A stretch of DNA of 64,000 bases, taken from assembly GCA_938024995.1 (NCBI GenBank), contig CALJDU010000076.1, forward strand, positions 1 to 64,000, in the 5' to 3' direction. The DNA is from an uncultured bacterium (GTDB lineage Bacteria > Myxococcota_A > Polyangia > Polyangiales > Houyiibacteriaceae). Shown piece after piece: positions 42,880 through 51,872 of this stretch (position 1 is the first letter of the stretch; each line of letters starts with the position of its first letter). Under the pieces are notes generated by a model. It did not search any database and was not told the origin of the DNA. It saw only the letters and a list, made by a program, of their open reading frames with translations. Both the position numbers and the translations under genes were made by a program.

Positions 42880-43359
42880 CTACAGAAGCGTGAAGACGAA
42901 CGCCGCTGCGACGCCGAGCAAAAGAAGCGCCGCGAGCGCGATCACGAGGGGCGCCCAGTTTTGCTCGGGCGGCGAGGAATAGACGCCGCGAAGGGACGGG
43001 ACGTCTGTCGGCGGCGGGTGGGTCGAGGTGACCGGGGCGCGTTGCTCCCAACGAAGCGGGAGCGTGAGCGGGACGGAGCGCCCCTTGCTGGTTTGCCCGT
43101 AGCGCGGGGGCGCGTCGAGGAGGCTGTACTTGATCTCGGCCTCGCCGCCGATCTTGCGGATGCGCTCCTCAAGCTCGTTGGCTTCGGACTCCTTCAGTCC
43201 GCTGCGAACGACAAGGGGGGCGGCGTTGACGATCGCGAGGGCGATGTCGATGTCGATCTCAAACTCGGCGGCCATCCGCGCCGATGCCGGTCTCGGGTCG
43301 GCCGCGAAGCCGTCCAGCTCGACGTCGAATCGATAGTCTTCGGTCGCGTCCTCGATCAC
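42880..43359 (-). CDS. Tail-anchored protein with bL12-CTD-like domain
   Basis: This 159-residue protein has an N-terminal beta-alpha domain in which ALAIVNAAPLVVRSGLKESE and ANELEERIRKIGGEAEIKYS closely resemble the ribosomal bL12 C-terminal fold. A Pro-rich linker and a C-terminal helix (APLVIALAALLLLGVAAAFVFTLL) follow with only two residues after, so it is a tail-anchored membrane protein with the domain in the cytoplasm. There is no signal peptide. The role is unknown; a membrane-side interaction domain is inferred. Confidence 0.75.
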   Translation of the reverse strand: MIEDATEDYRFDVELDGFAADPRPASARMAAEFEIDIDIALAIVNAAPLVVRSGLKESEANELEERIRKIGGEAEIKYSLLDAPPRYGQTSKGRSVPLTLPLRWEQRAPVTSTHPPPTDVPSLRGVYSSPPEQNWAPLVIALAALLLLGVAAAFVFTLL

Positions 43360-43418
43360 GCGCGCATCGTAGCGAGGACGGCGCTCTCTTCAACGCTTCT
43401 GACGACCGCGCCGCGCTC

Positions 43419-45458
43419 TCATTGTTGCTCGGCGCGCTGCGCCTCTGCCGCGACGCGACTCGGGAGAACACGGAAGCCCGTCACCGGGTTCGAGATTGGC
43501 CCGCGAATTCGGCCCGACAACACCCGAACGGGTACCGGCGGGGTCAGCTCATAGCGGTAGCCGCGTGATCGAATTCGAAACGTCATCGCGCGACCGCGAT
43601 GGCGAATGTTGCGTGAGTACCGAACGTCGAGTGAGCCGTGTCGCGTGTGTCGACGATGGTCTAAGACGAACGATGAGAGCCGCACCGCGAGGTGATTGAA
43701 GAGGCGATGGCAGCCGTGACTCGAGCCGTTTGTGATCGAGCGGTAGCTCACCGAACCATGCACGCGGATCCCCTCGTCCTGAAAGCGCGGCGGCTCGTCC
43801 GGGTCGCGTGAGTTGACGACCTTGTGGTGCATCATCATCACGAGGCCAAACGCTGAGCGATAGCCGGGACCGAAGAGGCCGTGGTTGGGCGCCCAGCCGT
43901 CCGAGGTTCGGCGCACGAGCTCATCGTCGGGCGCGCTTCGAGGAGGGAGCCAAGCCGGCGCGGCGATCACGTCGCGCCAAACGCGGTCGCCGACGGACGA
44001 GTTTTTGTAGCGCAGCGCGGTGCCCCCACCCGGAACGTTCTCGGTCTTCCAGCCACCGATCGTCGTGCTCCAGCGGACGAGCGCGATGTCGCGACCCTCG
44101 TGATGTGTATAGAGCGTGAAGACGGGGCGCCGCTGTACGTGTTGCCGACGACGACGACCGTTCTCGTCGTAGGGGTATTGATAGAAGACGTCCCCGCGGT
44201 CGACCTCGGCCCGGAGCTCCATGTGCCCGCTGTGATATTCGGGGAGCGGGGGCAGCTCGATCGCGACCTCTTCGACGCCCGCTTCGAGAAGCGCGGAAAG
44301 CGATGCGCGCGCGCTCTCTACGCTGGTGAACCCAAGCGCTTCTGCCGCGCGTTCGGTCGCGGGCGTGATCAGATCAGGAGCGCCGTTGTCCGCCGCGGGC
44401 TGACGCGCGTCGTGACGAAACTCGGGGGCGTCGAGCGTACGACCGAGCGCGTCACCCCATTCACGCGTCGCCGACCCGTCCTCGAGGAGACCGGTCGCGG
44501 ACACGACGCGCTCACGCAAGACGCGCAGCAGTGTCTCGAAGTCTTGTTCGCGACTGTCTTGCCGAAGCGCCTGCCGCGTCGCCTCGTCGAGCAACCCACC
44601 GGAGACGATCATGTGCATGCGTTGGTACTTCGCGAGCCCGCCGCTGAGCCGCGTATCGAACACGCCGTACTCGCCGCGACGCGGATGAAGCTCTTCGCAC
44701 TCAAGATGGGCGCGCGCCGCTTCGATCGAATCGACAAAGGCGGATTGTCTCTCGAGCTGCGCGTAGTGCCGCCCGTGCTCGGGGTGCCCATCCAGCTCGG
44801 CAATGCTCGCGAGCCCGAGCTCTTCGGTGAGCCGTCCCAAGCGATGACGGAGATAGCGAACCGAGTTCGCGCGCGCGACCTGCTCTTCGCGCGTCGGTGC
44901 CCACGGACGGAGCGTCCCGCTCAGACGGTCGAGCGCGTCGTTATCGATCGAGGCGTGACAGGAGTGACGCTCGTCGTCGTTGAGCCGCGAGCGCATGACC
45001 GAGAGCGTCGGAAAGATGCCGAAGAGTTCTAGAAAACGCTCCGGCTCAAAGTCTTCTGGCAAGTCTTCGAAGCGCTCGTTCGCGAGCGCGATGATCACGT
45101 CGCGATAGGGAAGCGCGGGTACCGCTCCGTCGGGGTCTTCGTCGAAGATGCTCGCGGTCCAGTCGTCGCTCAGGTCGATGAGGGTGAGCCCGCGGTTCGC
45201 GACGTCCTCTCGGCAGACCTCTCCGGACTTATCGCCACCTGCGTAGATCGGGAGCGGGTCCTCGCAGGTTGGCGCGGCCGGTTCGACCGGTTCGACCGGG
45301 ACGTCTTCTTCGCGCTGCGCTTCGTCGATCCTCGTCTCTGCCGCCGGTTCCGGCGGCGCCGGGGTGGCCGCAGAGGCGCGTTCGGTATGAACCACCGCCC
45401 CTGCCGGCTCTTGGCAGGCCGCCGCGAGCAGTAGCAACGCAACGAGGAGCGACCTCAT
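43419..45458 (-). CDS. Lipoprotein L,D-transpeptidase (YkuD type)
   Basis: This 679-residue protein has a signal peptide ending LLLAAAC, then a long Glu/Pro linker. A peptidoglycan-binding-like helical region is in the middle (TERAAEALGFTSVESARASL). The C-terminal YkuD domain starts near FYQYPYDENGRRR and carries IRVHGSVSYRSI with the His and NGSSHGCHRLFNHLAVRL with the catalytic Cys in SHGCHR. YkuD enzymes form 3-3 cross-links or attach lipoproteins to peptidoglycan. The C-terminal extension after the motif is basic. Enzyme class is well supported; which reaction it catalyses is open. Confidence 0.82.
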   Translation of the reverse strand: MRSLLVALLLLAAACQEPAGAVVHTERASAATPAPPEPAAETRIDEAQREEDVPVEPVEPAAPTCEDPLPIYAGGDKSGEVCREDVANRGLTLIDLSDDWTASIFDEDPDGAVPALPYRDVIIALANERFEDLPEDFEPERFLELFGIFPTLSVMRSRLNDDERHSCHASIDNDALDRLSGTLRPWAPTREEQVARANSVRYLRHRLGRLTEELGLASIAELDGHPEHGRHYAQLERQSAFVDSIEAARAHLECEELHPRRGEYGVFDTRLSGGLAKYQRMHMIVSGGLLDEATRQALRQDSREQDFETLLRVLRERVVSATGLLEDGSATREWGDALGRTLDAPEFRHDARQPAADNGAPDLITPATERAAEALGFTSVESARASLSALLEAGVEEVAIELPPLPEYHSGHMELRAEVDRGDVFYQYPYDENGRRRRQHVQRRPVFTLYTHHEGRDIALVRWSTTIGGWKTENVPGGGTALRYKNSSVGDRVWRDVIAAPAWLPPRSAPDDELVRRTSDGWAPNHGLFGPGYRSAFGLVMMMHHKVVNSRDPDEPPRFQDEGIRVHGSVSYRSITNGSSHGCHRLFNHLAVRLSSFVLDHRRHTRHGSLDVRYSRNIRHRGRAMTFRIRSRGYRYELTPPVPVRVLSGRIRGPISNPVTGFRVLPSRVAAEAQRAEQQ

Positions 45459-45554
45459 GTTTTCAAGCTAACCACCGCCGCCCGCGAAACCACTCTGATC
45501 GGCGTGGCGCGACGTGGGTGTTGTGATCTGGCTCGCGATCCTCCGCGCGAACCT

Positions 45555-47324
45555 TCACCTTCCGGCTGGAAGTCCACCCTTTCGGGGATCGCATCCGGCC
45601 GTGATCGCGGGTTCGTCCCCACGGCCGAGCCGGATCGCTTGCACGACCGCCACGTTACGGATCGGCTCGATCACGTGACCGCGTGCGCGGAGCTCGCGCT
45701 GCACTTCTTCCGGAAGCGGCGCGAACTCTTCCACCCGGAGCTGGTTCGGCGTGCCTTGGTGATGAATACGCGGCGCCGAGAGCGCGTCGCCGAGCGGCAT
45801 GTCGAGCAAGAGCGTGTTCATCGCGACCTGTTGAATGGCGGTCACGATGCGGCTCCCTCCCGCCGCGCCAGCGCACAATCGCGGACCGTCTGCGTCGAAC
45901 ACGATGGTCGGCGACATGGTCGACACCGGTCGACGTCCGGGACCTGGGAGATTCGGTGCGCCGCCGACCAAACCAAAGGCGTTCGCCTCGCCGACCGCGC
46001 GCGCGAAGTCGTCCATCTCGTCGTTCATCACGATGCCGGCCGCGGTGTACCGCGCGCCAAAAGGGAGGTTCACCGTCGTCGTGACCGACGCGATGTTCCC
46101 TTCCCCGTCAACCACGCAGAGGTGACTGGTGCCCGTGTTGTCGGGTTGTGTCACGCGTTCATCGAGACGGATCGGCAGGTCGTAGTCGGCGCTCGGCATC
46201 GCCAGCGTCGGGTGGAACGCGCTGATCCGCGCGGCGACGCGATCCGCCGAGAGCATCTGCGCGATCGGGAGCGAGACGTGATCGGGGTCGCCGAAGTAGC
46301 GCTGCCGATCAAAGAACGGTCCCTTCCAGCTCTCCGCGACCGCGTGGAGCCACCCGGCGTTCGCGTTGCTTCCGGGCGTCCGCGGCCGGTAACGCTCGGG
46401 GAGGCCGTCAAGAATCGCGAGGCTCTGCAGCATGGTGTAGCCGCCTGCGCTTGGAGGCGGCGCGGTCACGAAGCGCAGCCCGAAGTGGTCGGCCGAGAGC
46501 GGCTCTCGCTCGACCACCTCGTAGTCGCGAAGATCTTGCGCGGTGAAGATCCCGCCCCGCGCTCGATTTCGCGAGACGATCTCACGCGCGATCGGACCGT
46601 CATAGATCGCCTGCGCGCCGCGCTCACCGAACGCGCGCAAGGTTCGGCCGAGCGTCGGTCGGCGGACGACCGTCCCTGGCTCGATGGGTCCTTGCTCTGA
46701 CGCGAACCACTCACGCATCACGTCGTCTTCACGCATCTGCGCGCCAAAGGGTCCGGTCATCCGTGTCACGTACGCGGTCATCGGGAAACCGTCTTCGGCG
46801 AGCTTCACGGACGGGGCGACCACCGTCTCGAGCGGGAGCGCACCAAAGCGCGTCACCATCATGTCGATGCCAGCGGGCTCACCGGGAACGCCGCTGGCGA
46901 GACCTCCCAGCTGCGAGGCGCGCGCCGCGGGACCTTCTCCTGGGTTGGGCACATCATCGTACATCGACGCGGACGACGCAGCCGGCGCACGTTCGCGAAA
47001 ATCGAGGAAGGTGAGCGATTGGTCGCTGGCCTTGTAGTAGAGGAGGAAGCCGCCGCCGCCCATTCCGCTCGACGCAGGGTTCACGACGCCGAGCGCGAGC
47101 ATGGTCGCGGCCGCCGCGTCCGCTGCGTTGCCGCCCGCCTCCAGAATCTCCGCCCCGACCTGCGAAGCGATCGGCTGGTCCGCGGCGACCGCGTGTCGGG
47201 TGAAGTCACGCGCAAACGCAGGCGGGGCTTCCGCTTCGGGCTCGGGAACGTTCTGCGCGCCGAGCGGCGAACTCAACGCGCCAAGAGCGAGGATGGCGAA
47301 CGCGCGAAAGAGGGAGCGAGTCAT
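45555..47324 (-). CDS. ggt: Gamma-glutamyltranspeptidase
   Basis: This 589-residue protein has a signal peptide (MTRSLFRAFAILALGALSSPLGA). The family order is complete: HAVAADQPIASQVGAEILEAGGNAADAA, SSGMGGGGFLLYY, DFRERAP, and the Thr nucleophile in NTGTSHLCVVD, followed by NDEMDDFA and CAGAAGGSRIV (usually GSPGGSRI). Self-cleavage before the Thr (DNTG/TSHL) would give the two subunits. It hydrolyses gamma-glutamyl bonds of glutathione and peptides in the periplasm. Confidence 0.93.
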   Translation of the reverse strand: MTRSLFRAFAILALGALSSPLGAQNVPEPEAEAPPAFARDFTRHAVAADQPIASQVGAEILEAGGNAADAAAATMLALGVVNPASSGMGGGGFLLYYKASDQSLTFLDFRERAPAASSASMYDDVPNPGEGPAARASQLGGLASGVPGEPAGIDMMVTRFGALPLETVVAPSVKLAEDGFPMTAYVTRMTGPFGAQMREDDVMREWFASEQGPIEPGTVVRRPTLGRTLRAFGERGAQAIYDGPIAREIVSRNRARGGIFTAQDLRDYEVVEREPLSADHFGLRFVTAPPPSAGGYTMLQSLAILDGLPERYRPRTPGSNANAGWLHAVAESWKGPFFDRQRYFGDPDHVSLPIAQMLSADRVAARISAFHPTLAMPSADYDLPIRLDERVTQPDNTGTSHLCVVDGEGNIASVTTTVNLPFGARYTAAGIVMNDEMDDFARAVGEANAFGLVGGAPNLPGPGRRPVSTMSPTIVFDADGPRLCAGAAGGSRIVTAIQQVAMNTLLLDMPLGDALSAPRIHHQGTPNQLRVEEFAPLPEEVQRELRARGHVIEPIRNVAVVQAIRLGRGDEPAITAGCDPRKGGLPAGR

Positions 47325-47379
47325 GGTGACGCGACGTTATCAGGCTTGGTGTTTCTCCGGGTCACCGCGCTCAGAGGCG

Positions 47380-49083
47380 TCAGAGCGCGGAGAGTCGGCG
47401 GGCGAGTTGGTCTTCGTAGAGCGAGCTGGGCTCGAGCGTTCGGGCGGCGCCTTCGCCTTCGATGAGGTCCATCGGCTCGGTGCCGCGACCTTGTCCCGTG
47501 AGGTCGAGCGCTTCGAGGTCAGCGAACACCTCGACGTCTTCGGTGCCGATGACGTAACCGCGCCCAAACTGGAAGCTCCGGATGGACGCGCCGCGGTGAT
47601 TCCAAAAGACGTTCTCTTTCGCGCTGTGTCCCGCGCCGCTTGAGTAGCCGTTTCGGTTGACCGCGGCCCAGCCATCGTTCGCGGTGTTGCTGTCGATCAA
47701 GTTCGCGGTCGCGAGCGAGTGGTGAAACTCGCTGAGCCCGACCAGCGGGATGCCGCCTCGGGACGTGAGTGATTGTCCGTCGAGCGATTGGCAGCGCAGC
47801 CACACCACGCCGGAGGTGCCGTGGTCCCAGTTCTGAATGAAGCCGTGTCGTCCTCGCCGCGCGACGTCGTCCGCGAAGAGCACCTCGTTGCTGCGCGAGA
47901 CCTCGAAGAGGTAGCCGTTGCCGCCCGGACCGCGGTTCTGCGCAAAGGAGATCTCTGAGCGCTGTACGGTCACCCGGTGGCTATCGAGGATCTTGATCCC
48001 GCCGCTCATCACGTGCGCTTCGCCGTCTCCAAGCGTCGAGGCGAAGCTCGTGAGTCCATCGATCCAGGCGTCCGCGACCCATTCCATCCGAACGAGATGC
48101 GCTCGGTTGAGCGACCACGCCGCGTCCTCAGTGTTCGCGTTGCTCATCGCGATCTGCTCGACGCCGACTTCGCGGATCACGCCGTCGAGCCGCTGAAGCA
48201 TCGCGCCGTCGCTGACACGTACCTCGTCACGGAGCGGCACATCGAAGCGCACCTCGCCGCCTTCCAGGGACGTGATGGTTCGCCGATACATGTGCTTGTA
48301 CTGGTCGACGAAGGTGACCCAGGTGTCCGTCATCCCGTGCCGCTCAATGAAGTCGGTGGTGATGCGAAACCCGATCGCGATCTCGTCGCCGACCGCGAGC
48401 CCATCCGTATCACCGACCCGCACGAACTGCGCGCGCGCTTGTCCGTCCGCGCTGAGGGGTCGCGCTTGCGAGGTGGCGCGGCCTCCGCGAAAGAGCAGGT
48501 GCGCACCGTCGCTCATGCCCTCGCTTCGGGAAAAGAAGATTCGCGACGCGGCGCCTTCTCCGCGCATGACGACGCCTGAGGCGTCGACCACGAGCACGCC
48601 GTCGACGCGATAGTCGCCCGCGGGAACCCTGACCACGCCTCCGTCGAGCTCCGCGGCGTCGATGGCTTCCTGAAACGCGGCGGTCGCGTCCGCGCTTCCA
48701 TCGGCGGTCGCTCCGTAGGTCGTCACGTCGAAGATCGGTCCGTCGCGAAACGGGAGGGCGCGCTCCCCTTGAAACGCGCCGGCATAGGAGAAGTCATGAA
48801 GGAACGCTCCGTCGACGGTAAACGCCGGGGTCCAGTCGTCCGGGTAGAGCGAGGAGCGCCACGAGGCTGTGCTTGCATCGGTGTCCGCGCCAGTGTCGAT
48901 CGCGCTGGTGTCCGTCGCGTCCGTCGCGTCCATCCCGTTGGTGTCCGTGGCGTTGGTGTCCATCGCGCGGGTGTCTCCTCCGGTGTCCATCGCGTCGGCG
49001 GGACCCTCGTCGTCCCCGCACCCCAGCGCGCTGATCAAGAGAGCGAGGTTCAGGAGAGCAAGTGAAGCGAGGCGAGCGGGCAT
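47380..49083 (-). CDS. Lipoprotein with pectate-lyase-type beta-helix
   Basis: This 567-residue protein is called from MPARLASLALL; the ORF-track start adds six residues. The lipobox is LISALGC, then GDDEGPADAMDTGG and a Thr/Asp/Gly linker to about 70. DVTTYGATADGSADATAAFQ and VRVPAGDYRVDG are the typical opening of Pectate_lyase_3 beta-helices, and RVTVQRSEISFAQNRGPGGNG fits helix turns. It acts on a polysaccharide or is a binding protein; no catalytic triplet can be fixed. It lies downstream of no partner; ggt follows on the same strand. Confidence 0.85.
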   Translation of the reverse strand: MPARLASLALLNLALLISALGCGDDEGPADAMDTGGDTRAMDTNATDTNGMDATDATDTSAIDTGADTDASTASWRSSLYPDDWTPAFTVDGAFLHDFSYAGAFQGERALPFRDGPIFDVTTYGATADGSADATAAFQEAIDAAELDGGVVRVPAGDYRVDGVLVVDASGVVMRGEGAASRIFFSRSEGMSDGAHLLFRGGRATSQARPLSADGQARAQFVRVGDTDGLAVGDEIAIGFRITTDFIERHGMTDTWVTFVDQYKHMYRRTITSLEGGEVRFDVPLRDEVRVSDGAMLQRLDGVIREVGVEQIAMSNANTEDAAWSLNRAHLVRMEWVADAWIDGLTSFASTLGDGEAHVMSGGIKILDSHRVTVQRSEISFAQNRGPGGNGYLFEVSRSNEVLFADDVARRGRHGFIQNWDHGTSGVVWLRCQSLDGQSLTSRGGIPLVGLSEFHHSLATANLIDSNTANDGWAAVNRNGYSSGAGHSAKENVFWNHRGASIRSFQFGRGYVIGTEDVEVFADLEALDLTGQGRGTEPMDLIEGEGAARTLEPSSLYEDQLARRLSAL

Positions 49084-49204
49084 TCCCAGAGCGTCCCGCA
49101 AAATCCGAGGACGTTACAAGCAAGCGATTCAAACCGAAGGCAATGCGAACGAAGTGAGAGGGGAACGTTGGGGAGAGAGGGGGATCGAAAAAGACCCCAA
49201 AGAA

Positions 49205-50122
49205 TCAGAGCGCGTTGGCGTCGAAGCGAACGGGTTCCCGTGGCACGGCGGCGAGCCGAAAAGAGCCGAGCAACGCCTCCAAGGAGGTCTCGCGTCCGGG
49301 AACGCCCAGGCTCTGTCCGAGCGCGCCCAAGATCCGCTCCTTGCGCAAGCCTCGATCGCGAAGCGCGGCGATGGAGATGGAGCCCGCGCGCTTTGCGAAG
49401 CGCACGCCCGTGTGGTCTTGCGCGAGCGGGACGTGGAGAAAACGCGGCGCGGGGAGGCCGAGCGCGTCGTAGAGCGCGAGCTGGCGAGGGGTCGAGGGAA
49501 CGAGATCCTCTCCGCGCACGACGAGATCGATCTTGGCGTTCGCGTCGTCGACCACGACCGCGAGTTGATAGGCGTGGACGCCGTCTTTGCGTCTCACCAC
49601 GAAGTCGCCGTCGCGCTCTTCCGCGACGTCACCGACGAAGAGGTCCGAGTAGCCACGCGACGTGAAGCGAAACCGCAGAGCCGCGTCACGCTCAGGGTGG
49701 GTCGGTCCCTCGCGGCAGGTCCCGGGATAGATCGCGCTCGCTCCGTGCGGCGCGGACGCCACGATCTCTTTGCGGGAACAGGTGCACCGATAGCAACGCG
49801 TCCCGAGCTTCTCGATGGCGTCGTTGTACGCACCCGCGCGCGTCGATTGAAACGTGGGGCCCTCGTCCCAGGTCAGCCCGAGCCACTCGTGGTCCGCGAG
49901 GATCCGATCGGCCGATCCCGCGACCACCCGCGGTGGGTCCAGATCTTCGATCCGCATGACGACGCTTCCGCCGCGCTGCTTGACCAAGAGCCAGGCCAAC
50001 AGATGCGTCCGCGCGTGGCCCAGGTGCAGATCGCCCGTGGGAGATGGCGCGAAACGCGTCCGTGGAGCCGCGCCGATCCCGAGTTCCTCTTTCGTTTCCC
50101 GCACAGCTTTGGCATACAGCAT
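49205..50122 (-). CDS. gluQ: Glutamyl-Q tRNA(Asp) synthetase
   Basis: This 305-residue protein has the class I signature TRFAPSPTGDLHLGHARTH (HIGH as HLGH), then RIEDLDPPR and the zinc ligands CYRCTCSRKEI with the later GTC. It is shorter than GltX and lacks the anticodon-binding domain, the mark of GluQ, which charges glutamate onto queuosine of tRNA-Asp. The KMSKS site reads RFAKRAGS. Its ATG overlaps the divergent exonuclease ORF's first ATG (see 50202 gene). Confidence 0.9.
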   Translation of the reverse strand: MLYAKAVRETKEELGIGAAPRTRFAPSPTGDLHLGHARTHLLAWLLVKQRGGSVVMRIEDLDPPRVVAGSADRILADHEWLGLTWDEGPTFQSTRAGAYNDAIEKLGTRCYRCTCSRKEIVASAPHGASAIYPGTCREGPTHPERDAALRFRFTSRGYSDLFVGDVAEERDGDFVVRRKDGVHAYQLAVVVDDANAKIDLVVRGEDLVPSTPRQLALYDALGLPAPRFLHVPLAQDHTGVRFAKRAGSISIAALRDRGLRKERILGALGQSLGVPGRETSLEALLGSFRLAAVPREPVRFDANAL

Positions 50123-50201
50123 GACGATGCGCGGCGTCGGCTACAACGGTTGCTTCCCCACGGGGCGGCACTACCCCGGGATCGCGGATCGCATCGCGGC
50201 G

Positions 50202-50876
50202 ATGATTCAAAACGTCGTCGGCCTGGCCGAGGAGTTTGACGCCGCCGCGAATTGGGCCGAGCTGCCGATCGCGGTCATCGACTTCGAGACCACCGGCGTG
50301 AACCCAGAGGTTGATCGCGTCATCGAGATCGGCATCTGCTTGTTCGATGGCGGTGAGCTCGGCATCCGCGAAGGGCTCTTGGTGAACCCTGGGATCCCGA
50401 TCGACGAAGAGTCACGCGCCATCCACGGCATCACCGATGAAGAGCTCGAGGGCGCGCCCGATTTTGAGACCACCTTGCCGCGCGTGATCGAGCTGCTCCA
50501 AGGACGGCTCCCGGTCGCCTACAACCACCAGTTCGATCGCGCGTTTCTCTATGCCGAGATCGGGCGCGTGAAGACGCAGCTGACCGACGGCACGCTCCCG
50601 CCTGCGCTGCGCCCCGAGACCGTCTGGATCGACCCCTTGGTGTGGGCGCGCGAGACCTTCAAAGAAGAGAAGTCACGCAAGCTGACCGCGGTCGCCGAGC
50701 GCTTGGGGGTCCCGCTGGAACAGGCTCACCGCGCGGCGGGCGACGCAGAAGCGACCGGACGCGTGCTCTTCGCGCTGGCCCAGCACATGCCGCACGCCTA
50801 TGGCGAGATCGTGCGTCTGCAAGGTCGCTACGCCGCGTTCCAGGACGCCGAGATGACCTGGAAGCGCTTCAAGTAG
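50202..50876 (+). CDS. DEDDh exonuclease (DnaQ/RNase T family)
   Basis: This 224-residue protein is called from ATG 50202 (MIQNVVGLAEEFD), near the first domain strand; an ATG at 50121 gives 27 more residues and overlaps the gluQ start codon. The motifs are complete: Exo I AVIDFETTGVNPE, Exo II AYNHQFDRAFL and Exo III HRAAGDAEATG (DEDDh). It is a 3'-5' exonuclease of the polymerase III epsilon or RNase T type; DNA or RNA substrate is undecided. It is divergent from gluQ. Confidence 0.88.
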   Translation: MIQNVVGLAEEFDAAANWAELPIAVIDFETTGVNPEVDRVIEIGICLFDGGELGIREGLLVNPGIPIDEESRAIHGITDEELEGAPDFETTLPRVIELLQGRLPVAYNHQFDRAFLYAEIGRVKTQLTDGTLPPALRPETVWIDPLVWARETFKEEKSRKLTAVAERLGVPLEQAHRAAGDAEATGRVLFALAQHMPHAYGEIVRLQGRYAAFQDAEMTWKRFK

Positions 50877-50903
50877 CGCGAGCGCGCGAGGCACGTTTCA
50901 AGA

Positions 50904-51776
50904 TCACGGGAGGAACTCGGGGAACCACACGGTCGGCACGCGATCGTTCTGGATCATCGACGCGAGGTCCATGCTGATCGCGACGCTCACGTGAATGAGG
51001 AACCCGCTCCAGATGGATCGGGTCTTCATCGCGAGGGTCCCGAGCACGACGCCCGCGAAGATCGCGCCGAAGGTCTCTGCCATCGGTTTGCCGAAGTGGA
51101 TCATCACGTACGGGACGGTCATCGCGATGATCGCGTGGCTCCCCATCATCGCTTTGCCGGCCTTGAGCCACCAACCGCGGAAGAAGAACTCCAGGCTGAA
51201 GAACTGCGCGGCGTACATCAGCTCCCAGCTGATGAAGTCGAACCAGCTGCGCCCGCTTCGCCGGTAGAACGGGTAGTAGCTCGTGAACTCTTCGCTAAAG
51301 CTCACGCCGACCACGCAGACGAAGACGATGCCGAAGAAGAGCACGTAGATCCAGGCGTGCTCGAGGAACCCCTTTGTGGAGAGACCTTGGTCGCGGATGC
51401 GTTCGCCGCTCAGCTTGATGATGACCAGCGGGAGCAGGAAAAAGCCGAGGACGCGCCAGCCAGCCCACCATCCGTGATGGTAAAGCTCGCGCCATTCCGA
51501 GAGATGGAGCGTCGTCCAAAACGTCTCAGCGGCGCCATCCCGCTCTGCCATGGCGTCCGCGATCTTGCGGAACGTCGTCGGCATGCCGAGGTACTCCATC
51601 AAGATCAAGAAGACCGCGCCGAACCCGAACGCGAGCAGGGGTCGCCAATCGTAGCCCTTGCCTTCCGCGCGACGCTCGGCGCGCAGCGCCTCGGCCTCCT
51701 CGTCCATCTGCTTCCAGGTGTCGAGGAAGAACGCGCGCGGGTGAAGCTGAAGGAGTTTTTCTTTGAGGGTGCTCAC
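50904..51776 (-). CDS. CPBP-family intramembrane protease
   Basis: This 290-residue protein starts at GTG (VSTLKEKLLQLHPR), with AAGAG eight bases before; the ORF-track start adds 18 Arg-rich residues. About seven helices are present. The CPBP motifs are FFSLEFFFRGWW (ExxxR; the usual double Glu is Leu-Glu), MIHFGKPMAE with the His, and SGFLIHVSVAISMD with the second His. CPBP members are glutamic-type intramembrane proteases, and some Myxococcota members (myxosortases) are proposed to process MYXO-CTERM proteins. That link is inference here. Confidence 0.82.
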   Translation of the reverse strand: MSTLKEKLLQLHPRAFFLDTWKQMDEEAEALRAERRAEGKGYDWRPLLAFGFGAVFLILMEYLGMPTTFRKIADAMAERDGAAETFWTTLHLSEWRELYHHGWWAGWRVLGFFLLPLVIIKLSGERIRDQGLSTKGFLEHAWIYVLFFGIVFVCVVGVSFSEEFTSYYPFYRRSGRSWFDFISWELMYAAQFFSLEFFFRGWWLKAGKAMMGSHAIIAMTVPYVMIHFGKPMAETFGAIFAGVVLGTLAMKTRSIWSGFLIHVSVAISMDLASMIQNDRVPTVWFPEFLP

Positions 51777-51872
51777 CGAGTGATCTCTTCTACGGGTCTC
51801 ATCGGAGACGCTTCTGCGCCGTCGGTGCATTCACCCAACGCTCGATTCGCTCAGCTGCGCGCTCGACGGGTG

